48,740 nucleotides of DNA from Perkinsus olseni (Eukaryota; Perkinsozoa; Perkinsida), in the NCBI GenBank assembly GCA_013115125.1, contig JABANN010000235.1, positions 1 through 48,740 of the forward strand. The letters are read 5' to 3'. Shown one piece after another: positions 1 through 11,970 of this stretch. A program made the position numbers and the translations under genes. How positions within the stretch are numbered: the stretch's first letter is position 1; the number at the start of each line of letters is the position of its first letter. The notes under the pieces were generated by a model. The model worked only from the letters and a program-made list of their open reading frames with translations. It had not been told where the DNA came from and ran no database searches.

Positions 1-71
<71 letters not shown>

Positions 72-72
72 C
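1..72. repeat. (AAC)24 trinucleotide microsatellite
   Basis: Twenty-four perfect AAC units start the window. On the minus strand this is (GTT)n and falls downstream of the last visible DDB1 exon (donor about 144), so it probably lies in that gene's next intron. Confidence 0.95.
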
Positions 73-3000
73 GTCATACGGCAAGAAACACTGGCAGCAT
101 CATCGCCGTCGGGAATCAGGCTTTCTCTTTTTCGCTATACTCACAAATCGTCATTTTCAGAATTTCATGCGAACATTCTAATTTTCGGTCGATTTTCACC
201 ATCAACTCCGCCGGGAACCGCCTCCATCGTGAATCGCCCTCGAGAACCTTCGCTCGCCACTTCCCGCTTGCGTTTTTACCATCCCCAGACGAACCCTCCA
301 CCCCAGTGACCCACCTTGCTTCTGTATATTAACTTGTACAGCGTGCTGGATCTGCAACATTCGTTCCACCGCCGAATTTTCGATGCTCTTCAACGAGACA
401 AGCGCGCCCTCGATCGTGCAGAGGAGGAACTGAGCTGGAGATATTATTCTTCAACCAACAGGTGCGCAATCCGACCTGATCTCCCTCCTCATCCGAGCGG
501 TTCGGAGTGGTCGTAGTAGATCGAAGGCTGCCAGGTCGAATGCAATTCACAAGAAGACCCAGATGGAGCTGCCCAACCGTCTGAGAGAACACAACCGCTA
601 CCGGTTATCAGGGGTCCACGAGGAGTCACCTGAAGGGAGTATCCAGGGGAGCCTGAGTGACTCTTGCCGATTTCTCTTTGCCTGACATCAACAGCAAACT
701 ATAGTGAAGAGCGCTCAACTTAAGTAGCTTCTCGGGACTCCTTCCGCGTCATCACTCTGGCCGCAAACTCCAAGAATTTATGAAATTTTGAGAATATTTT
801 CCCATGATCTTGAGCCTGCCTTCTTGAACTCTTGTCCCCAAACATTCTTTCCTCGGCAAAGAAAAAACGCCCTCAAAATTACTCACACCAGTGCGACAAA
901 CCTCCTACACCCGACGTAAGCCTACCTCTCCATAAGGAAGATATTAAATCGATCATCAGCAACGAGAATCTTCCCATTCGACAGGAACTGCAGGGCCGTC
1001 GGCCAGAGAGAGAACTCATAGCGAGCTGAGCGCGTGCAGAATCAGAAAGGTCCATGCCTGTTAGTGCCCTACCTAGCTCCGATAAGGATGAACTTTTTGG
1101 ATCGAACTGCAACAGCGTCACCCCTCTTGTCATGTCACCCACCGCCACGTTGTTGCTGACAAAATAATGTTCTCACCAACAACCACCAGTAGAATGGATT
1201 GCCTACCCCTGGACTTGCATGAAGATGGACGCTATATGGAGATGTCTTTTGGTGACAATCCCCAGTCGAAGACCCCCCTCAGGCTCCTGCTCGACCGCGT
1301 AAACCTCCACCACGTTGTTTACCGTACCTGGGAATAGTTTAGTAGGCAAGGAAGGACTCGGAGGTTAGTAGGAAAGAATCGATTCTGCAAGAGATTTATA
1401 CACGTGAAATGCGGTTCCAAAATCGATTCGGAGACCCCAGACAACCCTACACAGAAGGAAGGGTTTGCTGCTTCCCTCGTCCACCAATGAGGCCATCTGG
1501 TAGGGAACACCGGTAACTTCAATCACAGTCACTCGCTCGCACACCTTCGCGTCGGCCCCGCCGAGGAGTGACGCTGTCGGCTGAAGACGTGAGATCTCCT
1601 CTAATTGCTGCGTAAGGAGCTCACATCAATTCTGTACACTTTCACAAACCCCTTGGATGGCTCTGCTTCGTCAATCTCCGGAGGTTGAGCTGGTCCCGAT
1701 ACAACACACGATCCCACACAAAGATACCTGCCAGAAAAAAACTGAACCACGGGAGCGACTTCTCTCACCTACACGATACCGCTGTCTCCGGCATCGCCCA
1801 GGTCGAAGGTCGCCAAAGAGGACACCTACAGAGGGGGGGGGAGCAGGTGATGAACAACCAAAAGTGTAGGCTACAGCCGAATAGGTAGTGATGGTTCGAA
1901 CAATTCGCTCATAAGAAGTAAATGCTGTGATAATAACGAACTAAGTAGAAAAAAACATTCCCGAATGACCATCCCGAAAAATTTACACGACTTTTCTTCC
2001 AAGTGAGGGAAAAATTTCACAGATTTTCCAGTCCTAATTCGCCCTCATGCTCCGCCACGGCTCACCTCCACAGTACAGCCCGATTGTTCATCATCATCAT
2101 CATCATCATCACCCATCGTAACATCATATTCTCGCTCCTTCGCCGGGATCGAGCACATCTCCCGCAGACTCGAGCCGTTCACCAAACGCTACAACAAACT
2201 TCGCCAGCAAAGGGTTCGGGTGCAGTACTCACCACGGTCGATGATGATGATGCGCTTCCATCTCCATCGTTATCAGGTCTGCAGCAGTACACGAGATCCC
2301 TGGTCGACGCAACCAAACCACCACTCACGTATTCTCCTTATCTGCCAAGCCTTTATGTGCTCCCACCGTGATGGTGGAGACGGCGTAGATATCACCGGTG
2401 ACGTGTTCAACGCGCATCGCGGTTTGCCCTAGCAACGAGGAAATCATCGGCACCACATCAGCACGTCCAACCGCTCACCTCCACCGACTGGCCTGTGCCT
2501 CGTTTGCAGCTCACATGGCTCATCGGGGGTCAGAGCAGCAAAGGTCAGAGATGGCTAAAGATGATAAAAATTGTGCCGAGTTTCGATGAGATGAGCGGAG
2601 ATTGTGATACTAATGAAAGAGGACAAGAACCACCGCACAGCACGTGCAAAGATACCAAAAAGTTCTGACCCCTTCTTCACACACACCACCCTCCCTAGCC
2701 CGGAGTAGCGCGGCCAACTCACCTCAGAAGTAACCACTGCCAGCACTGCCGTCTGCTGACCACTCTGGCCACCAGTGACCGCAAAGGCATCATCATCTAA
2801 TTCAACCGCACACTCGATCGAAGCTCCTCCTTCAAGTGGATTCACGTTCCTCAGTATCAACTCCTTCCCTGCATCGTCAGCAGTGAGGAGGTACGGGTAG
2901 GAGCCTGAGAGTTGGCTAGCTTGGAAAGGTTACAATTGAGCCAGTTTGTTGACCTCTGACGAACAGGCCGTGAATGGAAGGCAACTTGGTGAGGACGACG

Positions 3001-6000
3001 GGCCGGATGCCACCCACGTCCACCTCCTGCAAAACGATGGAATAGCACTGATACCCTCGACAGAATGGAATTCTCGCCGGCCCAACCGCCGCTGGCGAGG
3101 GACTGCTCTACATATTAAAGCTTCACGCGAGTATTGGTTGCCATGGACTCTGCGGCCCGTCTGCTTCACACATGATATTCTTTAGACTAAAATGAGCGTG
3201 AGAGAAACGCGTTTGTAAAACTGACTTGACGTCTCGCGAGAGTCTCGGTCGCCTAATACAACCATTGAGATATAACAAGCGTTTGTGGTCTCTCACGGGA
3301 GACTTGCGCAGACGAGATTGGCTACACTTGCTCAGACTTGCACTAAGCACTGCCGCACTTTCACATCAGGGCGAGAAATATGGACGTACCGGGAATTGAG
3401 CCCGGGGCCTTCTGCATGCGAAGCAGACGTGGTACCCCTACACCACACGCCCTGTTGAAAACACAACCTCTATCATAGACTCGCCTTTCCCCGGGTCGCT
3501 CCACCTTAAATACTTTCAGTCCACAACTACACGCTAGTACTCATCCAACCCGGGCGGGGATCGAACAAACACAACCCGATCGAATCTCCCCGACCTACCC
3601 GGACAGTCCACCCCGGTGCTTCTGCGCTCTCCGACCACACCACAACCCGACCATCACCAAGACCACACACGACCACCACTCCCGACTGGGACGTGAGACC
3701 AACCGACCGCGCCGAAGTCACTACTATCGATCTGGCAATGAGCACCTCAGAAACGACAAATAAAACACACGCACTCACCTCGGGACTGAAGCCTCAGCTT
3801 TTGCTGAGCCCAATGGTATCTGAACGATCCGCTTGTCGCCCAAGATTAACAGAAATACATGTCCGCAGTACCCGCGAGGCGAACTCTCAACGCGGCTAAC
3901 GAAGTCAGTTGTTTGAGATTTCTGTGCACTGCACTTTCCGACCGAATTCGACAGGAAAGCCGACAACTGTAAAACTGGAGTCCACCCACAGTTGAAGTGT
4001 CGGAAAAAGTTGAGCTTCGCTCCGCTTGGATGAAGCAATCCAAGGAAAAATTGCTGGATTAACTTCCATCAGAAAACCAAGAGAAGCCCCTTCCTGCCCT
4101 TACTTCGAGTGGGTTGCGGAATCTTCCCCGACCTTGTTTGTGTTGTACCTCCTTCAACATAAGATACGGCAATGATGACTCCTCTCCAATTTTCGGCCAT
4201 AAACCAACAGCAAGCATACCCGAATCGGAGTCATACGCCACGCAGGAGGCTCCAAGCAACGGCCTAAAAAGCGAATCTTTCTACTCTATCTTTGCTTATG
4301 GTCAACCTAAGATATGCATAATCACAAAGTCCGATCAACCTACCTCCCAAATGACACCTGGCTAGATTCCACCCTACCCCCGTTCGCCATCTGATGTATC
4401 CAAGGTTGACCTTGGCACATCACAAATAAACTCCGCACAGCAAAGGATTCCCCTTACCCCGATCATCAATCGTTATCAAACTATTCCCATCGCCCGCAGC
4501 CACGACGAAGCGCCTTTTCTCTGGAGCGTCAGTCGAGTGCACCAAAACGGGCGGGGAAGAGGCCACGTCAACCCATCTAACCTGCAACAAAATTTCCAAA
4601 ATTTCCGGGAATTTCCAGAATTTTCCGATATTCGTCGCCTCTTTAATAAGCTGACAACGAATAATTTGAAAGTAAAAACGGGCTGGGAAGATAACAAGAG
4701 TAATTATGCTGAAATTCCAACCTGAAATTTTCCGGAAATTCTCCGATTTTTTCGCCTTCAACAAATACATCAAAACTGAGAAAGTGCCGAGAAAATAGTG
4801 AAAATATCTACACAGATATTTTCGACCCGAAGTTTTCTTCAACTCGTGAAAAATAGAAAATATCCAGGAAAAATCCTCCCGCCTCCGATGCTCCTACCAC
4901 ACGTTTCGTAACTTGTACTGCCAGGTGCGAGACCGCACCGCACCAGATGGACGGCTCATCACAGCAAAACTTGCCCGTAAGATCAAAAGTAACTGTAGGT
5001 CCACTCTGGCAGTCGACAGATGGCAAAGATACTACCTAGCTCAGCATCACTGCTGTCCTTATTGGTGACGAAACCGCAGACCGAAGTTGACGTTGCCAGG
5101 GATTGAACCTGCGTCCTCAATGATCATCTCCCTCTCACCTGGCGACCCCGACGATTATGCAAATTATTCCCCATAACTCGATAACAATCGCAATTTTTTA
5201 CCCCAACTTGATAACAATTGGCATATTTTACCCAATTTCATAAAAGATCCGAAATTCTTCACCCATAACTGCTGTAGTTAGCAATCGAAAATTTTTACCC
5301 CCAAAACCACTACAACGGGTTTTCCCCGCAAAACGATGACAATCCCCATTTTTGGCTACCAGCAAGCTTCTGCCCTGGCGCATCCTGATCGGCCACATCG
5401 TCGATACGTTCTGCCAAGCTACCGTGGCAAACTCCTTCATACCCAACCCAAGCCGGAGAGAACGTATCTTAGAGGAAGGACAACGTATCTTTGGAAGACT
5501 CGCAGCTCGAAAATTCTTGATAATATGAAAGATATTTCTGAAGAGGTTAACCCTAAGGCAAAAAATAAAAAATATAAAATTCTTCAAAAACGTAAACATT
5601 TTTTACCCGTGTTGCATGAACAAAAAAATTTTTCTCGCCGAAGAACGCTAAAAAACTACAAAATATGGAAAATTTTCATGATGCAGAGGTTGGGAGTGTG
5701 GAAAGTGAGTGGCCGTGCTCTGAGCTGTGCAACCCTCATGAGTGACAGAGCCATTGACCAGGCAGTGGCCTGTGTCTGCTGCCAACTAGTAGTTGGAGGC
5801 CACCACGGTTCAGTGGGACACGAGAGCTGCCCGACTCCATACCTGGTCCGGTCGAGTCAGCAGTCATACGGACATGATCACCCCATGATTGGGATAGTGA
5901 AGCAACCTGGGCATCTTGATTGCTGGTTCCTGGCTACACTGAGGTTGCCACCTTCTTTTCTTCCGAACGATCATTTAACCGTAAAAAACCTTAGTCGCCT

Positions 6001-9000
6001 CAATGCTCGGAGTTTGTGGACGTGAAGGGGCCGAGTCAGTTTCCTTGGGCGAGGAGTGAAGTTGCAATTAGTTGTGATAGTAGGTGTAATACTACAGTTT
6101 CCTAGAGTGGCAGAGCCGACTGGGGTGGTCCTCTGAGCCCTTGACGGGCTAGGGTTAGTATGAAGGCTCAATGATGAGGCTACTGTAAAAGTAGGAGCAG
6201 TAGAGTCAATGTAAGCGTCGTCCCTGAGGATGGTCTTATCGGCATCGCCGGTCTCGTCTGATACCATACTGCATCTCTGCGGAGATGTCTGAGAGCGCCG
6301 GCCGCAGTACCATCACGTGCGCGACTGCCTGTAATAAAAATGTAAAGGATGGAGACCAAAATAGAGTAAAAAAACCTTGAGCTAAGAAGATAGCGGAGGG
6401 CTGGGTCTAGCTCGCACCCACCATCATTACAGCCATACCTATACCTACCGCTTCATGGCTGTACCTATTGGCAATAGGCTATTGTTAGGGCCTCGCTGGC
6501 TCTAGCCTTGAACTCCATTGAACTACCGCGACTCTCTCGTAACCTGTGGCGCGCACAAGCCCCTCTTGTGCGCTCATAGGCTCAGCATGGCAATTCCGCC
6601 AATTCTCCTGCTTAAAAACGCTATCAACATGGAACGGTTCTTCATATTCTCCATCTCGGTGAAAGCTGCACGATTATTGGCAACAACAAGAGTGAGAAGC
6701 AGACGGTTCATGATAAGCTTTCTGCAGTGCCAGTGATTGTTAACAATTCATTGATGTGAAAGCGGAAGACTCTTCTGAAAATAGCGCCAAATGAGCTGCA
6801 GGAGACTCGCTGCGTAGGAGACTGTATACCACATTTCTACCAAAGCATATGCCAACTGGAGCAAGCGCACGTAATGCTAAAAATCGAGCAACCCCCGGAC
6901 TCACCGCAGAGGCCTCGTCGCGACCGGTGACCATCAGCATATCCTGCCTCCGTTTACCATCCAATTGTATGTCCAAGATGGGCGACAGTGACAGCTCTGC
7001 ATGGCTGAACAAGAGGCGCATCCGAGGTTGACTCGCGTTCAACACAGAAAAGCTGAGAGTATCGCGAGATCTCTGTTCCACTCGTCATCAGCTTTTCACT
7101 AACGTGAAACTATCTATATTAAGCCGAAAATTTTACAATCGCCAAGAAATTTCCGGGAAATTTTCTAGAAATTTCTCGCCAAACCCAACCATCACTCACA
7201 TAGTCCGCACATAAGATGCCGTATCCAAGTAGGGTTGAGGCTGACAAAAACGAAAATAAAGATACCACCAAAAACAATAAGTTACATAAATCCTGCAAAG
7301 TCGATGAGCATCTCCAACGTCACTCGCCACGAAAATCAGCTTTCCGTCCAAAAGAACAGCCACGGCTGAGCTAGCACCTTTCGAGACCGGTCCAAGCGTC
7401 TGAGGAGAAAAATATCATCACAATGCAAGAAATCCGACCCGCCAAAGATGGTCGGAAAAGGGAAGGAAAAACACTAATCGGGCGCTCGGCAGCCACCCCA
7501 ACAGTATCTTATGGTCGTTCATGCAAGTCACAGAAAATAAGATATTTCCGTAAGTACTCAATAGAATTTTCCACACCGAAACATGCCTTTCAAACATCAC
7601 TCGAACAGCTCTAATCGATCATTTTCCCGTACTCGACCTCGCAAGAAACGGTTGCTAGCTCAAAAAATAAATAACATGAATAGAACATGATAGATGATAC
7701 GATAAATTATCACAAGCCTCCCGTCCGAAGCAAACTCCCACCAGCACAATTTCCCTCAATATTTCCGGCGAAGATACCGGTCATTGAAACGGCGAAAACT
7801 GTTCATGTCACGCTTACCTCCAGAACAAGGGAGCTCTTTCCTGTCGATCCCGAAGGCCCTTTCCCAGCCACGCTGCTCTTCCCGCGCTGTCTAGCCGACC
7901 CAGCCCTTCGTCGCTTGCCCGACTTGCCTTTTCTGGTATCCCCTACATAATATCTACTCAGATCCTCTCCCCCTTCAAGCGACTCCGACCTGACCAAAAT
8001 CGATCACGCAATCGATTAAGAATATAGCCGTACTTATTGAGAGTATGCAGCCAACCTTCATCGTCAACTAGGAACCATTTTCCAGCCCCACTGTCAATCG
8101 CCACCTGCAAAGCAACAAATCGTAGATAAATCGTCCATCTTATGATCATGATGGAAATGATGATACCACATCTTCCCCAATTTCTCTGACACTATTCTGA
8201 CGCGACTATTCCCCAAGGAAGAGAGGGCGGCGGAGCAAGGTGAACTCAACCTGGCGGGAGCTGCAAACTTTGCGACGTAGGTCAAAAACATCGACAGGAC
8301 ACCCGGCACTACCGTGCCAGACGCTGACCTCTCACGATGAACGGCTCGGTGACGTACCCCGTCCCGCACGCATACACACGATTGTCTCCTGCGGCGGACT
8401 ACCGTGGATTTTCCTTCGACACACAGAGTGTATCGATTACTTAATACGCGAAGCGGCGTTTTCCCGCAAAGTGGAAATGCGAAAAAACGCGATGACACAT
8501 GGTAATGACGACCGTCCCCCGGGAAAACCGTCTTTTGCGAAAAATATCACAGACGAAAGACAAAATTAAATCCAAAAAACTTTCCTTCCAGGGCACCTCA
8601 CCTCAGTCGTCAACTTTGTGGTAATAAAATCGTCCGAATACTTTCCCTGGTCGATGTGATACTTCGAGATGGTTCGGGGACCTGCACGACCATAACAAGA
8701 GCCACTATTCTCCCAAGTAGCGTACCAACCGCAATCAGCTCTTGCCAGGATGAAGGTAGGATACGCTTCACCTGCCGCTCAGTGACATCTATTTTCGGAT
8801 AGGTATCTTGTGACGCCTGAGAAGCAAGAGTGAGTCAGTCAGATTCCGTAAAGTTCGAAACATTGCCGATCATTATTCGGCGGAAAATAGCAGAAAATGA
8901 GGATTTTTCCCATAAAAAATTTCGAAAAAAATATGATTCACATCCAGAATTCGCGCAACCATTCAAGTTCCATAACTCAACGAGCAGCCATACGCCGAAG

Positions 9001-10783
9001 TTCACGTCAGTTTTTCGGGAAAACGTTCTGAATTCACGCAAGCCTGGAAACTTCTGCTCGCTTCTTACCAACTCCAGTGTCTTCTCTTCGGTATCCAATT
9101 GATAAAATATAATTTTCAGCTCGGACGAAATCGGCTCCTCGTTAAATAATACCTATCAAAAAGACATAATTATAACACGATCACCCGTGGTATCCAAGGT
9201 CGATGCTGGCAAGATTCAGAAAGCACCTCTCCCACTTACCGCGAGAGTCACGCACTTCTTCTCCTTCCCTTCCCTCGGCGGCAGCATACACATGTCGATC
9301 GCCTAAAATCAATACCACTCCTTTCCCAACTCATCCCTGCCCTCACATCCGGAACGCTATCCATTCGATAAGCCTGCCCAGCAACCGGCGATCCGCCACC
9401 GCCCTGCTTCGACCTCAAGATACTATCAATATCAATCACAAACAGCTGACCTCGGAACAAGTGTATCTGGCGAACATCCACTGACTTTCTTCGGCGAGAT
9501 TAGGATGGCTCACCGCGATCGCGCCGCTCTCGTTATCATAGCAAACCGCATGGGAGGGTCGGAGACAGTTGTCAGTAGCAGGGTAGGGCTGACAATCACA
9601 ATATCGATCACACGATCGATTTCCCGGCCAGTATATCCCGAAGATATTCAATTTTAGCTCCGATTGACTCCGATCGCAAAGACGAGATATTTTCTCATTT
9701 TTTGACTGCGCGCGGAAATTGTCAATGCTCATGTGGTTTTTTTCCTCGTTCCGTTATCTCCTCATCCCCAAACTTCCAAAACTTCTCTTTCGCCCCGAAA
9801 ATCTTGAGAAATCCAGTTTCCTCCGAAATTTTTAAATACATCTTCCAGATTTTTTCCAACTTAATACCAACTTTTCCCCAACTCATCTCCCCTCATTTAC
9901 GTATAGATTGGCCAGCATCCCCGAGCACATCGTCTCCAAAGCCGTGGTGGAATCACCCCGGAATCTCCACAAACAAAATTGGCGCTTCGCCGTCGTGAAA
10001 AATATATACTCACTGAAAAAAATGGGGAGCATTCGTCCAACCACCCAGATCTGGTCGAAATTTGGTATGGATCCAAATAACGCGTGATTTTCTGTCAAAT
10101 TTACGAAGGAAGCGGTCTGGATGAAACGTCCGAATCGCGGAAGAGTACCTAGCTCGCACGGAGGACTCCTCCGGGAGGAGTTTCGTATCTTAAGCCAGCA
10201 TCAACCTAAGATACCCCCGCTCACTCGCGAACAACTTCCATCACCATTATCCTGCCCATAACTGGCACTTCCAATAGCGGCCCATTCTCCATGACACTGG
10301 CCGCCTGATACATCTTGCAATCTTGCTCTCACTTGCATTTCCTCAACTCACCGCCTCCTCCAGATCCGACCCATCAGCTCCCATCGTCTCATCGTTTTCA
10401 AATGGACCAAAAATTTGTATCTATTAATTGAACCGAAAATTCCCAAACCCGTATCGTAGAACGCGTAAAAATATCCGAAAACGTGTCTGAATCACGCACG
10501 ATTATATCATCCGATGAGAATCGATCGAAGATACTCCACACGTTCGCCCCCGGTATCTTATTACCCTATTTGTCACTCGCGCAACCACAAGATACCTCCC
10601 CTGCGCAATCGACCTCGCCGAGACCACCGCCGTTGACGGCTGCAAAGTCGACACATAAAATGCAGAAGTTCCGATTGGAGTGGTATCAGCCCCATCCTCA
10701 GATGATCCTTCCATCGGCACGTCGCTGGAGGTGGTGGGAGGAGGTGAAGACGTAGGAGTGGACGACGGCGAAGAAGAAGACAT
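1..10783 (-). CDS. DDB1: DDB1-like CPSF_A/WD40 protein, multi-exon, 3' end beyond the window
   Basis: Damaged-DNA-binding protein 1 is the triple beta-propeller adaptor of CUL4 ubiquitin ligases, in nucleus and cytosol. The start is ATG at 10,783-10,781. A Ser/Pro/Thr-rich leader is followed by FYVSTLQPSTAV and RYLVVARVTNR, which match the DDB1 N-terminus. In family order down the minus strand come YYVGDTRKGK (about 7.95 kb), LSPILDIQLDGK (about 6.95 kb), MLAVGLWPKIGEES (about 4.2 kb), VVCGLGDGRVVVW (about 3.7 kb), ILRNVNPLEGG (about 2.85 kb), VGDMTRGVTLLQF (about 1.13 kb), LSNGKILVADDRFNIF (926-987), LLCTIEGALVSL (about 0.44 kb) and a C-terminal segment ending at a donor near 144. These correspond to the DDB1 beta-propellers and the CPSF_A signature ILVGDLMRSVLLL. 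About 40 C-terminal residues lie left of the window. Some exons are unresolved. The relatives CPSF160 and SF3B3 fit less well. Introns here are longer and more AT-rich than in the plus-strand genes, and one holds a tRNA. Confidence 0.85.
3382..3452 (-). tRNA. tRNA-Ala (anticodon CGC)
   Basis: The minus strand folds into a 71-nt cloverleaf. A 7-bp acceptor GGGCGTG/TACGTCC (two G-U pairs) is followed by a 3-bp D stem GTG/CAC, the anticodon stem TCTGC/GCAGA with loop TTCGCAT (anticodon CGC), variable loop AGGCC, and T stem CCGGG/CCCGG with loop CTCAATT. The T loop starts with C instead of the usual T, so a lightly diverged gene is possible. It sits in a DDB1 intron on the same strand as that gene. 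Confidence 0.85.
5690..6600. other. GC-rich, hairpin-bearing segment within a DDB1 intron
   Basis: Base composition changes from AT-rich intron to GC-richer sequence with no recognisable exon on either strand. It contains the perfect inverted repeats 5782-5796 (7 bp, 1-nt loop), 6464-6478 (7 bp, 1-nt loop) and 6551-6573 (9 bp, GCGCACAAG, 5-nt loop). It could be an inserted element, but no terminal repeats were found. Confidence 0.35.
7998..8017 (-). repeat. Intron 3' module: ATCGAT/TGATCGAT dyad before a DDB1 acceptor
   Basis: On the gene strand AATCGATTGCGTGATCGATT is followed by TTGGTCAG, then the exon coding SESLEGGEDLSRYYVGD. The imperfect dyad therefore lies within 30 nt of the 3' splice site. 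The same arrangement recurs at 9.6, 12.1 and 12.84 kb. Confidence 0.75.
9603..9622 (-). repeat. Intron 3' module: ATCGAT/TGATCGAT dyad before a DDB1 acceptor
   Basis: On the gene strand AAATCGATCGTGTGATCGAT is followed by ATTGTGATTGTCAG and then a DDB1 exon reading NCLRPSHAVCYDNESGA. It is the same module as at 8.0 kb, with a slightly longer distance to the AG. Confidence 0.7.
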
Positions 10784-11970
10784 CTTACCGTACACTGAGT
10801 TCTACAGCCGGAGGTCAACCTTCCCATTTCGACCGCGGGTGACGAGAACATTCTTTTGTCAAAAATCGAAGACGAGAGGTCGATTAGCGGACAGATACCA
10901 AATTTCCCCCAAATCATATACACGGTCAATCGCTACTTGTTGCGGCCAGCAGGAAAAGCTCACAAAGTATACTCGACCTCGTTGATCCCTTCCCGAGCAG
11001 TTTCCGTCTCCCCAATCACTTCCGAAATTTCGTGGCGCGCGAAATACTTCCACCTCAACTTCGATTATCACTACTACTGCACAGCACCGGCATCTCAGAA
11101 ACCCCTCATGCAAACATCACTTTCAATGCGACCGCAACGGCGGCTGCCGCATCTCACTAGCAGCCAGCGCTCTCATCAAAGTGGGCGACAGTCCAAGCCG
11201 TTGTTCATCCTGCCTATGCAACCTGAGGTCCCAGGTTCGATCCCTCCTTCCTCCACTTCTCCTACCTGCTCATATCACAAAATTTTTCCTCATATTTTTT
11301 CTCGTCTATTTCCGTCCGCGGCAGCCTCGAGTATCCATACGGAGTGAGATGGGACGGCCTCAGAAACCGAGTGCACACGAACGGCTGTCTTATAAGAATC
11401 TAAGGTCGACCCGTGCTTCACGCAGAATCCTAAGATACTACTGCGCATTTTCAAAATTCTCCCTGATTTTTTCAATCACAGACTGAAAATTCCCCACCGT
11501 CAATGATGCCATCGTTGAGCATGTGCACGCGTACGCCATACCACTCCTTCCACAACTCATACTACCGCCCACATCTTCTTCTGTTCAATAGCCGTCCTAT
11601 CCCGATTAGTAAAATACCGAGAGACCCTCGTCCATTTCCTCCGATAGATATTAAACACCAACTTGTTAATCCTCCTCGCCCTCAGCAGCGGTTGGGAACG
11701 TTGGAACATATCGGATGAATAACAATGATGATATCTTAATCGATCAACCGTTTCATAACTAATATTAAAAACTTCACCATAACCATAGCTAGCGTCAATC
11801 AACCAAATTTTATTCACAAAACTCCGCCAACCCAGTGTAATAAATTAATACCAAACCAAACAAGGTGAAAGATGCCCAATCTCAGTAACAGACAATAAGA
11901 AACACTATAGACAACCAAACGCCCTTCAATTTCGTGGCGCAGTGACGATTTCCTCATCATTCAGTTTGTT
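10784..11970. other. Intergenic: DDB1 5' flank and GALNT 3' flank
   Basis: No supported coding exon is seen on either strand. The region holds a TTTCGTGGCGCG core (11,028-11,039), a tRNA T-arm-like stretch (around 11,215-11,240), two inverted AAGATAC/GTATCTT-type sites and a 20-mer AATCGATCAACCGTTTCATA (11,738-11,757) repeated exactly at 39,889. DDB1 promoter elements should lie at its left end. Confidence 0.5.

Noticed and set aside
316-516. Plus-strand frame reading DLQHSFHRRIFDALQRDK, which looks like a helical CPSF_A C-terminus.
   Set aside because: The minus strand at the same place gives a better and collinear DDB1 match (LLCTIEGALVSL, then LQIQHAVQVNIQ) in phase with the rest of the gene.
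5782-5796. Numerous 7-bp perfect hairpins across the window taken as functional.
   Set aside because: About 18 such stems with loops of 0-5 nt are expected by chance in this length; only stems of 8 bp or more were weighed as signal.
5336-6025. Plus-strand open frame of 229 codons inside the DDB1 region.
   Set aside because: It overlaps a plausible minus-strand DDB1 exon (about 5.34-5.46 kb), runs through AT-rich intron giving Lys/Asn-rich sequence, then through the GC-rich block; no domain and no splice or promoter support.
11738-11757. Possible nematode-type piRNA upstream motif (GTTTCA core).
   Set aside because: The core differs from CTGTTTCA, there is no AT-rich piRNA context, and the genes and intron style do not suggest a nematode.
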